From assembly GCA_947475465.1 (NCBI GenBank), contig CANJLK010000001.1, positions 1 through 64,000 of the forward strand: a stretch of 64,000 nt of DNA, given 5' to 3'. Positions 8,544 through 17,202 of this stretch are shown in pieces. The position numbers were made by a program, and so were the translations under genes. The stretch's first letter is position 1; every line of letters begins with the position of its first letter. The stretch comes from Caulobacteraceae bacterium (GTDB lineage: Bacteria; Pseudomonadota; Alphaproteobacteria; Caulobacterales; Caulobacteraceae). The notes beneath the pieces were generated by a model. The model had not been told where the DNA came from. It searched no databases and was given only the letters and a program-made list of their open reading frames with translations.

Positions 8544-9220
8544 CAGGCGGCCTTCTTCAGTCGCGCGTCCTTCAGGAAGGACGCCAGGTTGTCGGTGCGG
8601 TGGTTCACGAAATCGGCAGTGGAGGCCTGGGCGTGCGGGCCCACCAGGACGGTGGTCATGCCGAGCGCCGCGGCCGGCGCCAGATTGCGCTCGGCGTCCT
8701 CGAAAAAGGCGGTGGTCGCGGGCTCGATGGCGTGAAGCGCGACGATGCGGTCGAAGGCCGGCTTGTTGGGCTTGGGCACGAAATCCGCGTGGCCGATATG
8801 GAAGACGTCGGCGAAGAGGTGCGACAGGCCCAGCGCCCCCAGCACCCGCTTGGCATGGACGCCGTCGGCGTTGGTGAAGATCAGCCGGCGGCCCGGCAGG
8901 CGCTCCAGCGCCGCCAGCAGCTCGGGATCGTGGGCCAGGCGCTCCAGCGGCAGGTCCTGGAACATCTTGTGGTAGTCGTCCGGATCGACTCCGTGGTGCT
9001 CCATCAGGCCGCCGAGCGTCAGGCCATATTCGGCCAGGTATTTCTTCTGCAGCTTATAGGCCTCTTCGCGGACCAGGCCGGTCACCCGTTCGACGTAGTC
9101 CGTCATCCGACCCTCGATGACCCCCATGAAGCCGGAGGACGCCGGGTAGAGGGTGTTGTCGAGGTCGAAGAGCCAGGTGTCGACCTGGCTGAGGTCCGGG
9201 GGATCGCGATCGGCCGTCAT
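8543..9220 (-). CDS. Pyrimidine 5'-nucleotidase-like HAD phosphatase
   Basis: A HAD-superfamily hydrolase of 225 aa. Motif I is FDLDNTLY, motif II is [11 protein letters not shown], motif III is KPNKPAFD, and motif IV is FFEDAERN. This pattern and length match the SDT1/PPM1-like pyrimidine 5'-nucleotidase group, which dephosphorylates UMP/CMP or related nucleotides; the true substrate here is not shown. It lies between argB and dapD with 4-nt and 1-nt overlaps. This synteny is familiar in Caulobacterales and Rhizobiales and suggests co-transcription rather than a shared pathway. Confidence 0.85.
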   Translation of the reverse strand: MTADRDPPDLSQVDTWLFDLDNTLYPASSGFMGVIEGRMTDYVERVTGLVREEAYKLQKKYLAEYGLTLGGLMEHHGVDPDDYHKMFQDLPLERLAHDPELLAALERLPGRRLIFTNADGVHAKRVLGALGLSHLFADVFHIGHADFVPKPNKPAFDRIVALHAIEPATTAFFEDAERNLAPAAALGMTTVLVGPHAQASTADFVNHRTDNLASFLKDARLKKAA

Positions 9221-10149
9221 GCGCTGATCAGCGTGCCGGCCCCATGCTCGGTGAAGAGTTCGACCAGCATGGCGTGCGGGCGGCGACCGTCGAGGATGAC
9301 CACGGCGCCGACGCCAGCCTCGACCGCGGCGATGGCGGTCTCGAGCTTGGGGATCATGCCGCCGGTGGCGACGCCGTCGATCATGGCCTGCTTTGCCTCG
9401 TGGACGGTCATCTGGCGGATCAGTTCGCCGTTGGCGTCGAGCACGCCGGCCACGTCGGTGAGCAGCAGCATGCGCTTGGCGCCGAGCTTGCCGGCCAGCG
9501 CGCCGGCCACGGTGTCGGCGTTGATGTTGTAGGTCTCACCCTCGGCGGAGACGCCGATCGGGGCGATCACCGGAATGTAGTCGTCCTCAGCGCCAATCAG
9601 AGCGCGGATCAGGGTGTCGTCGATGATCTTAGGCTCGCCCACGAAGCCCAGGTCCACGACGCGCTCGATCTCCGAGCCCGGATCCTTCTTGGTGCGGGTG
9701 ACCTTCTCGACGGTGATCAGCCGCGCGTCCTTGCCCGACAGCCCCACGCCGCGCACCTGCGCCTCGGCGCCGGCCAGCGTGATCCAGTTGGCGATTTCCT
9801 TGTTGATGGCGCCCGACAGCACCATCTCGGCCACTTCCATGGTGGCCTGGTCGGTGACCCGCAGGCCGTCGATGAAGGTCGACTTGACGCCCGCCCGTTC
9901 CAGCATGGCGGAAATCTGCGGCCCGCCGCCGTGGACGATCACGGGGTGCAGGCCCAGCATCTTCAGGAGCACGCAGTCGGCGGCGAACAGCTTGGCCACC
10001 GCCTCGTGGCCCATGGCGTGGCCGCCGTATTTGATGACCACGGTGGAGCGGTCGTAGGTCTGGATGAACGGCAGGGCCTCGGCCAGGGTCTTGGCTGTGG
10101 CCCAGCCCTCGGCCTGGGCGTCGGTCTCTGCGGAAGAAGGAGAGGTCAC
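9217..10149 (-). CDS. argB: Acetylglutamate kinase
   Basis: It phosphorylates N-acetylglutamate, the second step of arginine synthesis. The glycine-rich ATP-binding start [10 protein letters not shown] and the substrate loop [11 protein letters not shown] are present. The C-terminal segment [11 protein letters not shown] is also present. It is 310 aa, with about 30 extra N-terminal residues, as often seen in alphaproteobacteria. The GTG at 10149 is chosen because it gives [12 protein letters not shown] before the conserved region. The end overlaps the nucleotidase gene by 4 nt. Feedback inhibition by arginine is typical of hexameric forms, which this N-terminal helix suggests. Confidence 0.95.
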   Translation of the reverse strand: MTSPSSAETDAQAEGWATAKTLAEALPFIQTYDRSTVVIKYGGHAMGHEAVAKLFAADCVLLKMLGLHPVIVHGGGPQISAMLERAGVKSTFIDGLRVTDQATMEVAEMVLSGAINKEIANWITLAGAEAQVRGVGLSGKDARLITVEKVTRTKKDPGSEIERVVDLGFVGEPKIIDDTLIRALIGAEDDYIPVIAPIGVSAEGETYNINADTVAGALAGKLGAKRMLLLTDVAGVLDANGELIRQMTVHEAKQAMIDGVATGGMIPKLETAIAAVEAGVGAVVILDGRRPHAMLVELFTEHGAGTLISA

Positions 10150-10216
10150 GGCGGATTCGAGGCCCTTGGCAGTCGGAGCGCTCCGATAGCGGATGGGGGC
10201 GGTGCTGTCACGACCT

Positions 10217-10259
10217 CCTCTCCCTACCGTCTCCCCCGCGCTTCGCGTCGGGTGGGGAG
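10217..10259. repeat. Second copy of the CT-rich dispersed repeat, in the engB-argB spacer
   Basis: Positions 10217-10236 match 2314-2333 at 19 of 20 bases. CTCCCC at 10231-10236 can pair with GGGGAG at 10254-10259 around a small CGCGCTTCGCG core. It lies just downstream of the engB stop and upstream of argB, so it may act as a weak terminator or RNA-stability element for the yidC-engB transcript. Confidence 0.6.
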
Positions 10260-10261
10260 GC

Positions 10262-10909
10262 TCACACCATGCAGGCGGCGGCGATCTCGGCGCGGAGTTC
10301 GGCGATGCCGGCTCCCTTCTCGGAGGAGGTGGCGAGCACGCGGGGGTAGGCGGCGGGGCGCTTGGCGACGGCGGCGAGGGTCCGGGCGGTGACGTCGGCG
10401 ACCTCGGAGGGCTTCAGCTTGTCGGCTTTGGTGAGGATTATCTGGTAGGAGACCGCGGCGGTGTCAAAGGCGTCCAACGCCTCGGTGTCGACATCCTTGA
10501 GGCCGTGGCGGGCGTCGATCAGCAGGTAGGCGCGCTTCAGGTTCGGCCGGCCGCGTAGGTAGTCGCGGCCGAGGTTCTGGAACTTCTTGACGTCGCCGCG
10601 CGAGGCCCGTGCGAAGCCGTAGCCGGGCAGGTCCACGAGACGCAGCTTCTCGTCGGCGACGAAGAAGTTCACCTCGCGGGTGCGGCCAGGCGAATTGGAG
10701 GCCCGGGCCAGGTGCAGCTGGCCGGCCACGGCGTTGATCAGGGTGGACTTGCCGACGTTGGAGCGGCCGGCGAAGGCCACCTCCGGCAGGTCGGCCGGGG
10801 GCAGGCCCGCGATGGTCACCGCCCCCATCATGAACTTCACCTCGCGGGCGAAGAGGACGCGGGCGGCCTCGAGTTCTTCCTCGTCGAAGTTGCTGGCGGG
10901 TTCGCTCAT
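10262..10909 (-). CDS. engB: Ribosome biogenesis GTP-binding protein EngB (YihA/YsxC)
   Basis: An essential small GTPase for 50S ribosome assembly. The G1 motif [10 protein letters not shown]3 DLPGYG and G4 TKADK are all present. The ATG at 10909 ([20 protein letters not shown]) is chosen; it overlaps the yidC stop by 4 nt (ATGA) and gives 215 aa, the usual size. A longer open frame runs through yidC but has no homology. Position after yidC is conserved in alphaproteobacteria. Confidence 0.95.
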   Translation of the reverse strand: MSEPASNFDEEELEAARVLFAREVKFMMGAVTIAGLPPADLPEVAFAGRSNVGKSTLINAVAGQLHLARASNSPGRTREVNFFVADEKLRLVDLPGYGFARASRGDVKKFQNLGRDYLRGRPNLKRAYLLIDARHGLKDVDTEALDAFDTAAVSYQIILTKADKLKPSEVADVTARTLAAVAKRPAAYPRVLATSSEKGAGIAELRAEIAAACMV

Positions 10910-12717
10910 CCGGCCGGCGTGGGCTTGCCGGTGAGCTTGCCGATGATCCGGTCGATGGGGTTGTCCACCTTGAAACGCCGCATGATCACGTACTGCTGGA
11001 TGGAGGTGAGCACGTTCGACCAGGTCCAGTAGATCAGCAGGCCCACGGCGAAGGGCGCCATGATGAAGGTGAAGATGATCGGCATCAGCTGAAAGATCTT
11101 CTGCTGCATCGGATCGGGCGCCGGCGGGTTCATCGAGGTGGTGAGCCACATGGTCACGCCGTAGAGCAGGGGCAGGGCGCCGATGTGCAGGCTGGTGTCC
11201 AGCAGGCCGCCCGCCAGGGGCACGGTGGCCGGGTTGTAGGGCAGGAGGCCGAACAGGTTCCACACGGTGGTCGGATCACGCGCAGACAGATCGTTGATCC
11301 ACCCCAGGAACGGGGCGTGGCGCATCTCGATGGTGACGCTCAGGACCTTGTAGAGCGAGAAGAACACCGGAATCTGCAGGAGCAGCGGCAGGCAGCCGGC
11401 CAGGGGATTGACCTTTTCACGGCTGTAGAGAGCCATGATCTCCTGCTGCTGCTTGGCCGGGTCGTCCTTGAATTTCTTGCGCAGCTCTTCCATCTGCGGC
11501 TGCACTTTCCGCATCTTGGTCATGGACTCGTAGGACTTGTTGGCCAGCGGGAAGAACACCAGCCGCACGGCCACGGTCAGCAGCAGGATGGCGACGCCGA
11601 AGCTGCCCACGTGGTCGAAGATGAACTGCAGGAACATGAAGATCGGGCGGGTGAAGAACCAGAACATCCCCCAGTCGACGGCGTCGTCGAAGCGCGGGAT
11701 GCCGAGTTTCACCTGATAGTCCTGCAGCACCGGCACGGTCTTGGCGCCGGCGAAGAAGTGGCTGGTCTCGGTGATCTGGGTCCCTGGGGCGACCGTGCGC
11801 GCCGCGCCCACGAAGTTGGCGTCGAAGACGTCGATGTCGGCGGTCTTGGTGTCGCGGAACTGGCCGGTGACGGCCTCGCCCTGGCCGGGGATCAGGGCCG
11901 CCAGCCAGTATTTGTCGGTGATGCCGACCCAGCCGCCCTTGGACGAGATCTCGCCGCCGCCGCCCTTCTTCGCCCAGTCCTTGAACTTCACGAGCTTGAG
12001 CGTGGCCTTGTCGGCGCCCAGGGCGCCGATGGCGCCTGCGTGGACGATCTGGCTGCCGGCGTCGGCGACCGGCAGGCCCTGGCGCTGGACCGAGCCGTAG
12101 GGGGCAAGCGTGACCGGCGCCGCGCCCAGGTTGGCCACCGTGTCGGTGACCGTGAACATGAACCGGTCGTCGACGGCGATCTGGCGGGTGAAGGTCAGGC
12201 CCTGGCCATTGACGTAGGTGAGGATCACCGGACGGCCGGGGGCCAGCGTCGAGCCCTGGGTCAGGGTCCAGACGGTGGCGGCGTTGGGCAGGCCCGCGAC
12301 ATTGGCGCCGGTCCAGCCGAACTCGGCGAAATAGGCGTGGGGGGCGCCTTCGGGGCGCAGCAGTTCGACCGGCGGAGAGGTCTTCTCGACCGTCTCGCGG
12401 TACTGGGACAGGTAGAGGTCGTCGATCCGGGCGCCCTTGAGCGAGATCGAGCCCTTGAGGTTGGGCGTGGCGACGGGCACGCGCGGGCTGGCGGCGATGG
12501 CCTCGGCGCGGCTGACGGCCGGCGGGACGATGACACCGGGCGGCAAGGGCCGCGCGCCGGGGGCCAACGGCTGGCCAGCCTGGGCGGCGGCCGGGTGGGC
12601 GGCGGCCTCGGCCTGGTGGCGCTTGGCGGCCGGCGCCAGCACGAAATACTGGTAGCCGATGAACAGCACCGCTGCGCACACCATGAAGATGGTCAGATTG
12701 CGATTGTCTTCGGTCAT
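10906..12717 (-). CDS. yidC: Membrane protein insertase YidC
   Basis: It inserts and folds inner-membrane proteins alone or with SecYEG. The ATG at 12717 gives the canonical [26 protein letters not shown] with the first membrane segment. A large periplasmic beta domain (about residues 60-350) follows. The conserved five-helix core begins near [23 protein letters not shown], which carries the conserved Arg. Length is 603 aa, typical of Gram-negative YidC. It lies 13 nt after rnpA; no yidD gene is found between them, although many bacteria have one there. Confidence 0.96.
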   Translation of the reverse strand: MTEDNRNLTIFMVCAAVLFIGYQYFVLAPAAKRHQAEAAAHPAAAQAGQPLAPGARPLPPGVIVPPAVSRAEAIAASPRVPVATPNLKGSISLKGARIDDLYLSQYRETVEKTSPPVELLRPEGAPHAYFAEFGWTGANVAGLPNAATVWTLTQGSTLAPGRPVILTYVNGQGLTFTRQIAVDDRFMFTVTDTVANLGAAPVTLAPYGSVQRQGLPVADAGSQIVHAGAIGALGADKATLKLVKFKDWAKKGGGGEISSKGGWVGITDKYWLAALIPGQGEAVTGQFRDTKTADIDVFDANFVGAARTVAPGTQITETSHFFAGAKTVPVLQDYQVKLGIPRFDDAVDWGMFWFFTRPIFMFLQFIFDHVGSFGVAILLLTVAVRLVFFPLANKSYESMTKMRKVQPQMEELRKKFKDDPAKQQQEIMALYSREKVNPLAGCLPLLLQIPVFFSLYKVLSVTIEMRHAPFLGWINDLSARDPTTVWNLFGLLPYNPATVPLAGGLLDTSLHIGALPLLYGVTMWLTTSMNPPAPDPMQQKIFQLMPIIFTFIMAPFAVGLLIYWTWSNVLTSIQQYVIMRRFKVDNPIDRIIGKLTGKPTPAG

Positions 12718-12730
12718 CGAAAGGCGCGGC

Positions 12731-13141
12731 TCAATTTTCAGGAGGAGGGGCGGGCGCGATATCGCGATCACCGCCTTCGCGTTCGGCGGCGAGCCTTATC
12801 AGCGCGCTTTTCACATCGTCAAGCAAACGCGGCCAGGGTCGGGTGATCACACCCCCGCGCGCGATGAACACATAGTCGAAACCAGGGGCGGCCAGGGCCG
12901 GCAGCAACAGGCGGACGGCCTCGCGCAGGCGGCGCTTGGCGCGGTTGCGTTCGACCGCGCCGCCGATCCGCTTGGTGGCGGTGAACCCGACCCGGACCAG
13001 GGGCTGATCGCCCCGGTTGCGGGCCTGGACCAGCACGGCGCCGCGGGCGCAGTGAGGCGCTCGCGCGCAGGCGAGAAAATCCGGACGCTTCTGGATGCGT
13101 CCGATCTTCAGGGGTTCGATTGAAAGACTGGCGCCGGTCAC
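12731..13141 (-). CDS. rnpA: Ribonuclease P protein component
   Basis: The protein subunit of the tRNA 5'-processing ribozyme. The signature RNR box is visible as [41 protein letters not shown] follows. At 136 aa it is normal to slightly long, with a proline-rich tail. It lies between rpmH and yidC, the universal order. The start at 13141 ([22 protein letters not shown]) agrees with alphaproteobacterial homologues, though a start at a later codon cannot be excluded. Confidence 0.93.
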   Translation of the reverse strand: MTGASLSIEPLKIGRIQKRPDFLACARAPHCARGAVLVQARNRGDQPLVRVGFTATKRIGGAVERNRAKRRLREAVRLLLPALAAPGFDYVFIARGGVITRPWPRLLDDVKSALIRLAAEREGGDRDIAPAPPPEN

Positions 13142-13183
13142 GCCGACACCCTACCGCAGATCCAGGCGCCTAGGCGCGCGGAC

Positions 13184-13318
13184 TTAGGCGCTGAGGCGCT
13201 TGCGGCCCTTGGCGCGGCGGCGAGCCAGAACCTTTTGGCCGTTCTTCGTCGACATGCGCAGACGGAAGCCGTGGCGGCGGGCGCGTACGAGGCGCGAGGG
13301 TTGGAAAGTCCGCTTCAC
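13184..13318 (-). CDS. rpmH: 50S ribosomal protein L34
   Basis: A 44-residue protein that I translated directly from the minus strand. It begins [18 protein letters not shown] and ends [11 protein letters not shown], the universal L34 pattern. The start codon is GTG at 13318, and a GGAG ribosome binding site lies about 8 nt upstream. It is the first gene of the rpmH-rnpA-yidC-engB block. A strong promoter candidate sits 33-61 nt upstream of the start codon. Confidence 0.95.
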   Translation of the reverse strand: MKRTFQPSRLVRARRHGFRLRMSTKNGQKVLARRRAKGRKRLSA

Positions 13319-13350
13319 GGGATGGCTCCGGGTCGAAAATCGAGCGGCGG

Positions 13351-13379
13351 TGGATAGTGGAAGGGTGTGGCGGTGTCAA
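13351..13379 (-). promoter_or_regulatory. Probable housekeeping promoter of rpmH
   Basis: On the minus strand a perfect -35 box TTGACA (13374-13379) is followed after exactly 17 nt by TATCCA (13351-13356). Transcription would begin about 7 nt beyond, leaving a leader of about 25 nt before the GTG at 13318. High expression fits a ribosomal protein gene. Confidence 0.65.
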
Positions 13380-13402
13380 CCGATGGTCGACATTGGGGCC
13401 CT

Positions 13403-14386
13403 TCAGAGGTCGGGGCGGACGATGGCCTTGCCGATGACCCGGCGTTCGGCGAGCGAGGCGAAGGCCTGGCGCCAATCGGCCAGGGGATATTCGGCGTCGA
13501 CGCGGGGCCTGAGGCGGCCGGCCTGCCCCAGGGCCCAGATGGCGGCGCGATTCTCGTGGGCGCGCTCAGGGAACTGGCGGCCATATTCGCCGGCGCGGAC
13601 GCCCATCAGGGAGAAGCCCTTGATCAGGGCCATGTTGACCGGCAGGGACGGAATGCGGCCCGAGGCGAAGCCGACGGTGAGCAGGCGCCCATCGAAGGCG
13701 ATGCAGCGAACGCTCTCGTCGAAGACGTCGCCACCGACGGGATCATAGATGACATCGGCGCCGCGCCCGCCGGTGAGCGCCTTGACCGCCTCGCGAAAGC
13801 CGCCGGTGACATCGACCAGGGCGTCGGGGGCGTATTCGGCGCCGATCGCCGCGAGCTTGGCCGGCGAGGCGGAGGCGGCGATCACATGGGCGCCCAGGGC
13901 CTTGCCCAGATCGACGGCGGCCAGGCCGACCCCGCCGGCCGCGCCGTGCACGAGCAACCATTCGCCGGCCTGGAGCCGGGCGCGGCGGACCAGGGCCACG
14001 TAGGCGGTCAGGTAGGCCGTGCCAAAGGCGGCCGCCTGGCTGAAGCTGAAGGCCTCGGGTTTGCGCCAGAGCTCGGCGGCCAGCGCCGTGGCGAACTCGG
14101 AGTAGCCGCCGATCCTGGGGTGGCCCACCACCGCGTCGCCAACGGCCAGGGTCTCGACACCTTGACCGAGAGCGACGACTTCGCCGGCGATTTCCATGCC
14201 CAGGATGAAGGGCAGGGCCGGCTTGTGCTGGTAGAGGCCGCGGGTCTGCAAGAGGTCGGGGAAATTGACGCCTGCGGCGCGCACCCGGACCAGGACCTCT
14301 CCGGGCGCCGGCGCCGGCGTATCGACCTCACGCAGGGCGCAGCCATGGTAGTCGTCGGCCAGGGCTTCCAGGATCAGGGCGCGCAT
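13403..14386 (-). CDS. NADPH:quinone oxidoreductase-like medium-chain dehydrogenase
   Basis: A 327-aa member of the zeta-crystallin branch of the medium-chain dehydrogenase/reductase family. The N-terminal GroES-like domain (EVLVRVRAAGVNFPDLLQTRG) lacks the zinc-ligand cysteines of true alcohol dehydrogenases. The Rossmann motif is HGAAGGVGLAAVDLGKALGA. It probably uses NADPH to reduce a quinone or an enal; the substrate is unknown. Its ATG overlaps the stop of the downstream-numbered esterase gene by one base, so TetR, esterase and oxidoreductase form one minus-strand operon. Confidence 0.88.
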   Translation of the reverse strand: MRALILEALADDYHGCALREVDTPAPAPGEVLVRVRAAGVNFPDLLQTRGLYQHKPALPFILGMEIAGEVVALGQGVETLAVGDAVVGHPRIGGYSEFATALAAELWRKPEAFSFSQAAAFGTAYLTAYVALVRRARLQAGEWLLVHGAAGGVGLAAVDLGKALGAHVIAASASPAKLAAIGAEYAPDALVDVTGGFREAVKALTGGRGADVIYDPVGGDVFDESVRCIAFDGRLLTVGFASGRIPSLPVNMALIKGFSLMGVRAGEYGRQFPERAHENRAAIWALGQAGRLRPRVDAEYPLADWRQAFASLAERRVIGKAIVRPDL

Positions 14387-15447
14387 CAGGCAAGAGGCTC
14401 GTTCAGGGCATCTCGCACCAGGGCGGCGATCTCGCGGCAGGCGTCGGCGGCGGCGGGGATCGCGCCGGTGAAGGCCGTGAAGCCGTGGGTCAGGCTGTCG
14501 TAGGCGCGGTAGGTGACCCTGCCGCCCGCGTCGCGCAGCGCCAGCGCATAGGACTCGCCCTGGTCGATCAGGGGGTCGAAGCCCGCCACCACGACGATCG
14601 CCGGGGCCAGGCCCGCCAGGTCCGGCTCGCGTAGGGGCGAAAGCCGGGTATCGGCCGGGTCCGCGCCAGGGTCGATGTACTGGCCCATGAACCAGTCCAT
14701 CAGCGGCCGGTTGAGCACGAAGGCGTCGGCGTGGAGGACCATGGACGGCGTCTCACCGGAGATGTCGACGCAAGGGTAGATGAGGAGCTGCACCGCGGGC
14801 TGCGGCTCGCCGGCGCGCCGCAGGATCTGGCAGATGACGGCCGCGAAGGTTCCGCCCATGGAATCGCCGCCGATCGCCGCCTTGCCCGCCGGCGCGCCGA
14901 ACAGCGCGGCGTTGTCGCGCCCCCATCGGTAGGCGGCCAGTACGTCCTCCAGTCCGCTCGGAAACCGGTGCTCCGGCGCCAGGCGGTAGTCCACCGACAG
15001 CACAGGACAGCGCGCCGTCGCAGCAAGCATGGCGCAAAAGGCGTCGGCGGTTTCCAGGTCGCCGATCACGCCGCCGCCCATGTGGGCGTAGACCAGGAGC
15101 GGGGCGGTCGGGTCCTGGCGGGCCGGCCGGTAGGCCCGCGCAGGAATCGTACGGTCAGGCGCCGGCGCCGCGATCGATTCGCTGGTCACCGCGGGATCTG
15201 ACTTGGCGCTGAGCGCCGACAGGCCCTGGGCGCTGGCCCGGCGGGCTTCATCCAGCGACATGGCGGTCGGGGACGGCATGTTGCGGCTTTGCGCGGCCAG
15301 GAACTGCAGGCGGGGATCCAGGGTCCGGCCGGCCTTATAGACCACCCCGCCGCCGGACAGCAGCCGCAGCAAGGGCGAGGGCAGGCCGAGGAGGGTGCGC
15401 AGCGCCAGCCGCCGGACGGCGGTCCGCGCCGCGCCAGGGGTCGCCAT
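14386..15447 (-). CDS. Alpha/beta hydrolase, hormone-sensitive-lipase family esterase
   Basis: 353 aa. The nucleophile elbow GDSMGG has Ser196; the catalytic Asp is in FDPLIDQG and the His in SLTHGF. The oxyanion-hole motif, normally HGGGF, reads HMGGGV (His122 onward), an unusual variant. No clear signal peptide is seen, only a hydrophobic Leu-rich N-terminus. It directly abuts the TetR gene (stop at 15448, start at 15447), so it is probably controlled by that regulator. The likely substrate is a short- or medium-chain ester. Confidence 0.87.
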   Translation of the reverse strand: MATPGAARTAVRRLALRTLLGLPSPLLRLLSGGGVVYKAGRTLDPRLQFLAAQSRNMPSPTAMSLDEARRASAQGLSALSAKSDPAVTSESIAAPAPDRTIPARAYRPARQDPTAPLLVYAHMGGGVIGDLETADAFCAMLAATARCPVLSVDYRLAPEHRFPSGLEDVLAAYRWGRDNAALFGAPAGKAAIGGDSMGGTFAAVICQILRRAGEPQPAVQLLIYPCVDISGETPSMVLHADAFVLNRPLMDWFMGQYIDPGADPADTRLSPLREPDLAGLAPAIVVVAGFDPLIDQGESYALALRDAGGRVTYRAYDSLTHGFTAFTGAIPAAADACREIAALVRDALNEPLA

Positions 15448-16086
15448 CTAGGCCTGGGCCTTGGGCAGGCCCTTGAGGCCGGTCAGGATCATGCTGGTGG
15501 CGAAGGCCGCCGCGCCGGCGGTGTCGATAGGCCGGCGCTCCAGCATCTTGTCGCCGACGTCGCGGGCAATGGCGATGCAGGCGGCGGCCATGTAGTCGGG
15601 GTCGGCCATGGGCCCCGTGCGCTCGGCGACAGCTTCCGCGAGTGCGTCGCGGACCTCGGCGAACACCGCGGCCATCTCGGGTGTCTCGCCCTGGACGTGG
15701 AGATGCGGCTCGCCGGCCGGGCGTCTTGCCACCCAGTTGCGGTGTTCGTCGGCGAGGAAGCCAAAATAGGCGCCGATGGCCAGCCGGACAAAGCTTTCGA
15801 ACCCGTGGCCCTGGGCGCGCAGGCCCTTGAGGATCGGGTTGAACCGCCGGGCCCCGTCATCGGCCAGGGCGGCGAACACTTCTTCCTTGGAGCGGTAGTA
15901 GTTGTAGAAAGTCCCTGCGGCGAGGCCTGTGCGGCGGATGATGTCGCGCACGGTCGCGGCCTCATAGCCAAGTTCACCAAATACTGCGCGCGCCGCGTCG
16001 AGGATCGCCTGGCGGTTGGCGACCTTGGTCTGCTCCCGTTTGCCGGACGGGAGGTCTGGGACGGCGGTGAGGGCGGCCTGGGGCAT
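15448..16086 (-). CDS. TetR/AcrR family transcriptional regulator
   Basis: 212 aa. The N-terminal helix-turn-helix region is typical (AILDAARAVFGELGYEAATVRDI and GLAAGTFYNYYRSKEEVFAAL, residues about 25-75). The ligand-binding C-terminal domain is divergent, as usual. It is the first gene of an operon with the esterase and the quinone-oxidoreductase-like gene. A short palindrome 33 nt upstream is a candidate operator for autorepression. The inducing ligand is unknown; an ester or xenobiotic is a reasonable inference from the operon. Confidence 0.9.
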   Translation of the reverse strand: MPQAALTAVPDLPSGKREQTKVANRQAILDAARAVFGELGYEAATVRDIIRRTGLAAGTFYNYYRSKEEVFAALADDGARRFNPILKGLRAQGHGFESFVRLAIGAYFGFLADEHRNWVARRPAGEPHLHVQGETPEMAAVFAEVRDALAEAVAERTGPMADPDYMAAACIAIARDVGDKMLERRPIDTAGAAAFATSMILTGLKGLPKAQA

Positions 16087-16118
16087 AAGGGGCGACTCGG
16101 GGACGGCGGAACGCTAAA

Positions 16119-16132
16119 GTGACGCGTGTCAC
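16119..16132. promoter_or_regulatory. Candidate TetR operator GTGAC-N4-GTCAC
   Basis: A 5-bp inverted repeat with a 4-nt centre lies between the TetR start (16086) and the divergent PEP-CTERM gene. Size and place fit a TetR-family autoregulatory site, but there is no second copy in the window to support it. Confidence 0.4.
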
Positions 16133-16355
16133 CCTAGAGGCTGCCGCCGCGGATTGCCAATCTTGAAGGCAGATTTCAGGCGGCCGCGCAGCTAATGCTG
16201 CATTGCGGCGTCGGTTTTACCCGCCTGACGTGTTTTGGTTCGCCTGATGAGGGAATCCATGTGCAACCGCGGAACTTCGCTGTAAAACAACGATTGGCTG
16301 TCTATCCGGCGCGGAATTTGCAACGGAGCCGGCAGTTATCGATGGGGAAAGCCTA

Positions 16356-17135
16356 GTGTCTCAGTTTCGTACAAAGATCGCCGGTTTGAAGGGGCTCGTG
16401 GCCGCCGCGGCCCTCGCGGCCGCCGCCTTTGCCGCCGCGCCGGCCAGCGCTGACATCCAGCTGATCCACACCCAGCTGGACAGCCACTTTGCGACGCTGA
16501 CGAACAACCAGACCAATCAGTCGTACTACGTGTACGACGCGCCGGTGACCTTCACGGCCTACAATACCAATGACCCGTCGAAGACGCCCTACAACTTCCT
16601 CGCCTTCTGCGTAGACCTCTACCACGACATGTACCTGGGCGACCTGAACCCGGGCGGCAATCCGGTGGGCTACACCTACCACGAAGAAGATCTGCGGACT
16701 GACAGCAAGACGAGCGACTCGTCGCATCAGGCCGGCACCAATCTGACCAACATGCAGCTGAAGCAGATCAGCGCGCTCCTGAACTTCGCCGCCTCCGAGC
16801 AGGCGCTGAGCCCGCTGCAACGTCAGCATGAGATCACCGACGAACTGGCCACGGTGCAGGCCGCGATCTGGAAGGTCGAGAACCCGACCTGGACGATCGC
16901 GCCGTCGAACGCCTGGGTCGCCGCCAATGTTGATAGCTACATCGCCCAGGCGGGTCACACGCCGCTGATGCCGGTGGGCGTCATGAAGGCGATCTACGCG
17001 AACAACTATTCGACCCAGGCCTTCGCCTTTGGCGGCGGCGTGCCGGAACCGGCGACCTGGGGCCTGATGATCGTGGGCTTCGGCGCCATCGGCGCCGTCC
17101 TGCGCCGCCGCCGCGCGGCTGCCGCCCTCGCCTGA
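16356..17135 (+). CDS. PEP-CTERM sorting domain protein, secreted
   Basis: 259 aa. The GTG start at 16356 is preceded by GGGGAAAG at a suitable distance. An Ala-rich signal peptide (about residues 1-32, ending APASA) leads into a secreted domain of unknown fold rich in N, T and Y. The C-terminus carries VPEPATWGLMIVGFG, a hydrophobic helix, and the basic tail RRRR, the W-containing PEP-CTERM signal common in alphaproteobacteria. Such proteins are processed by exosortase, often with exopolysaccharide export; no exosortase gene is in this window. A 269-bp spacer upstream may hold its promoter. Confidence 0.88.
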   Translation: MSQFRTKIAGLKGLVAAAALAAAAFAAAPASADIQLIHTQLDSHFATLTNNQTNQSYYVYDAPVTFTAYNTNDPSKTPYNFLAFCVDLYHDMYLGDLNPGGNPVGYTYHEEDLRTDSKTSDSSHQAGTNLTNMQLKQISALLNFAASEQALSPLQRQHEITDELATVQAAIWKVENPTWTIAPSNAWVAANVDSYIAQAGHTPLMPVGVMKAIYANNYSTQAFAFGGGVPEPATWGLMIVGFGAIGAVLRRRRAAAALA

Positions 17136-17161
17136 ATTCGTACAGACGGAACGACTTAGCG

Positions 17162-17184
17162 ACGGCGCCCCTCGTGGGCGCCGT
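17162..17184 (+). terminator. Probable intrinsic terminator after the PEP-CTERM gene
   Basis: A perfect 9-bp GC-rich stem (ACGGCGCCC with GGGCGCCGT) around a 5-nt loop is followed by TTGCGTTTGGGT. The T-tract is weak, but the position, 27 nt after the stop and between two convergent genes, supports termination. Confidence 0.65.
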
Positions 17185-17202
17185 TTGCGTTTGGGTCTAG
17201 GG

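Noticed and set aside
6606..8735. 709-aa plus-strand frame opposite dapE and dapD
   Set aside because: It spans two real genes on the other strand and has the His/Gly/Asp-rich composition of a shadow.
11185..12846. 553-aa plus-strand frame opposite yidC
   Set aside because: Antisense shadow; no motif or ribosome site, and yidC is certain.
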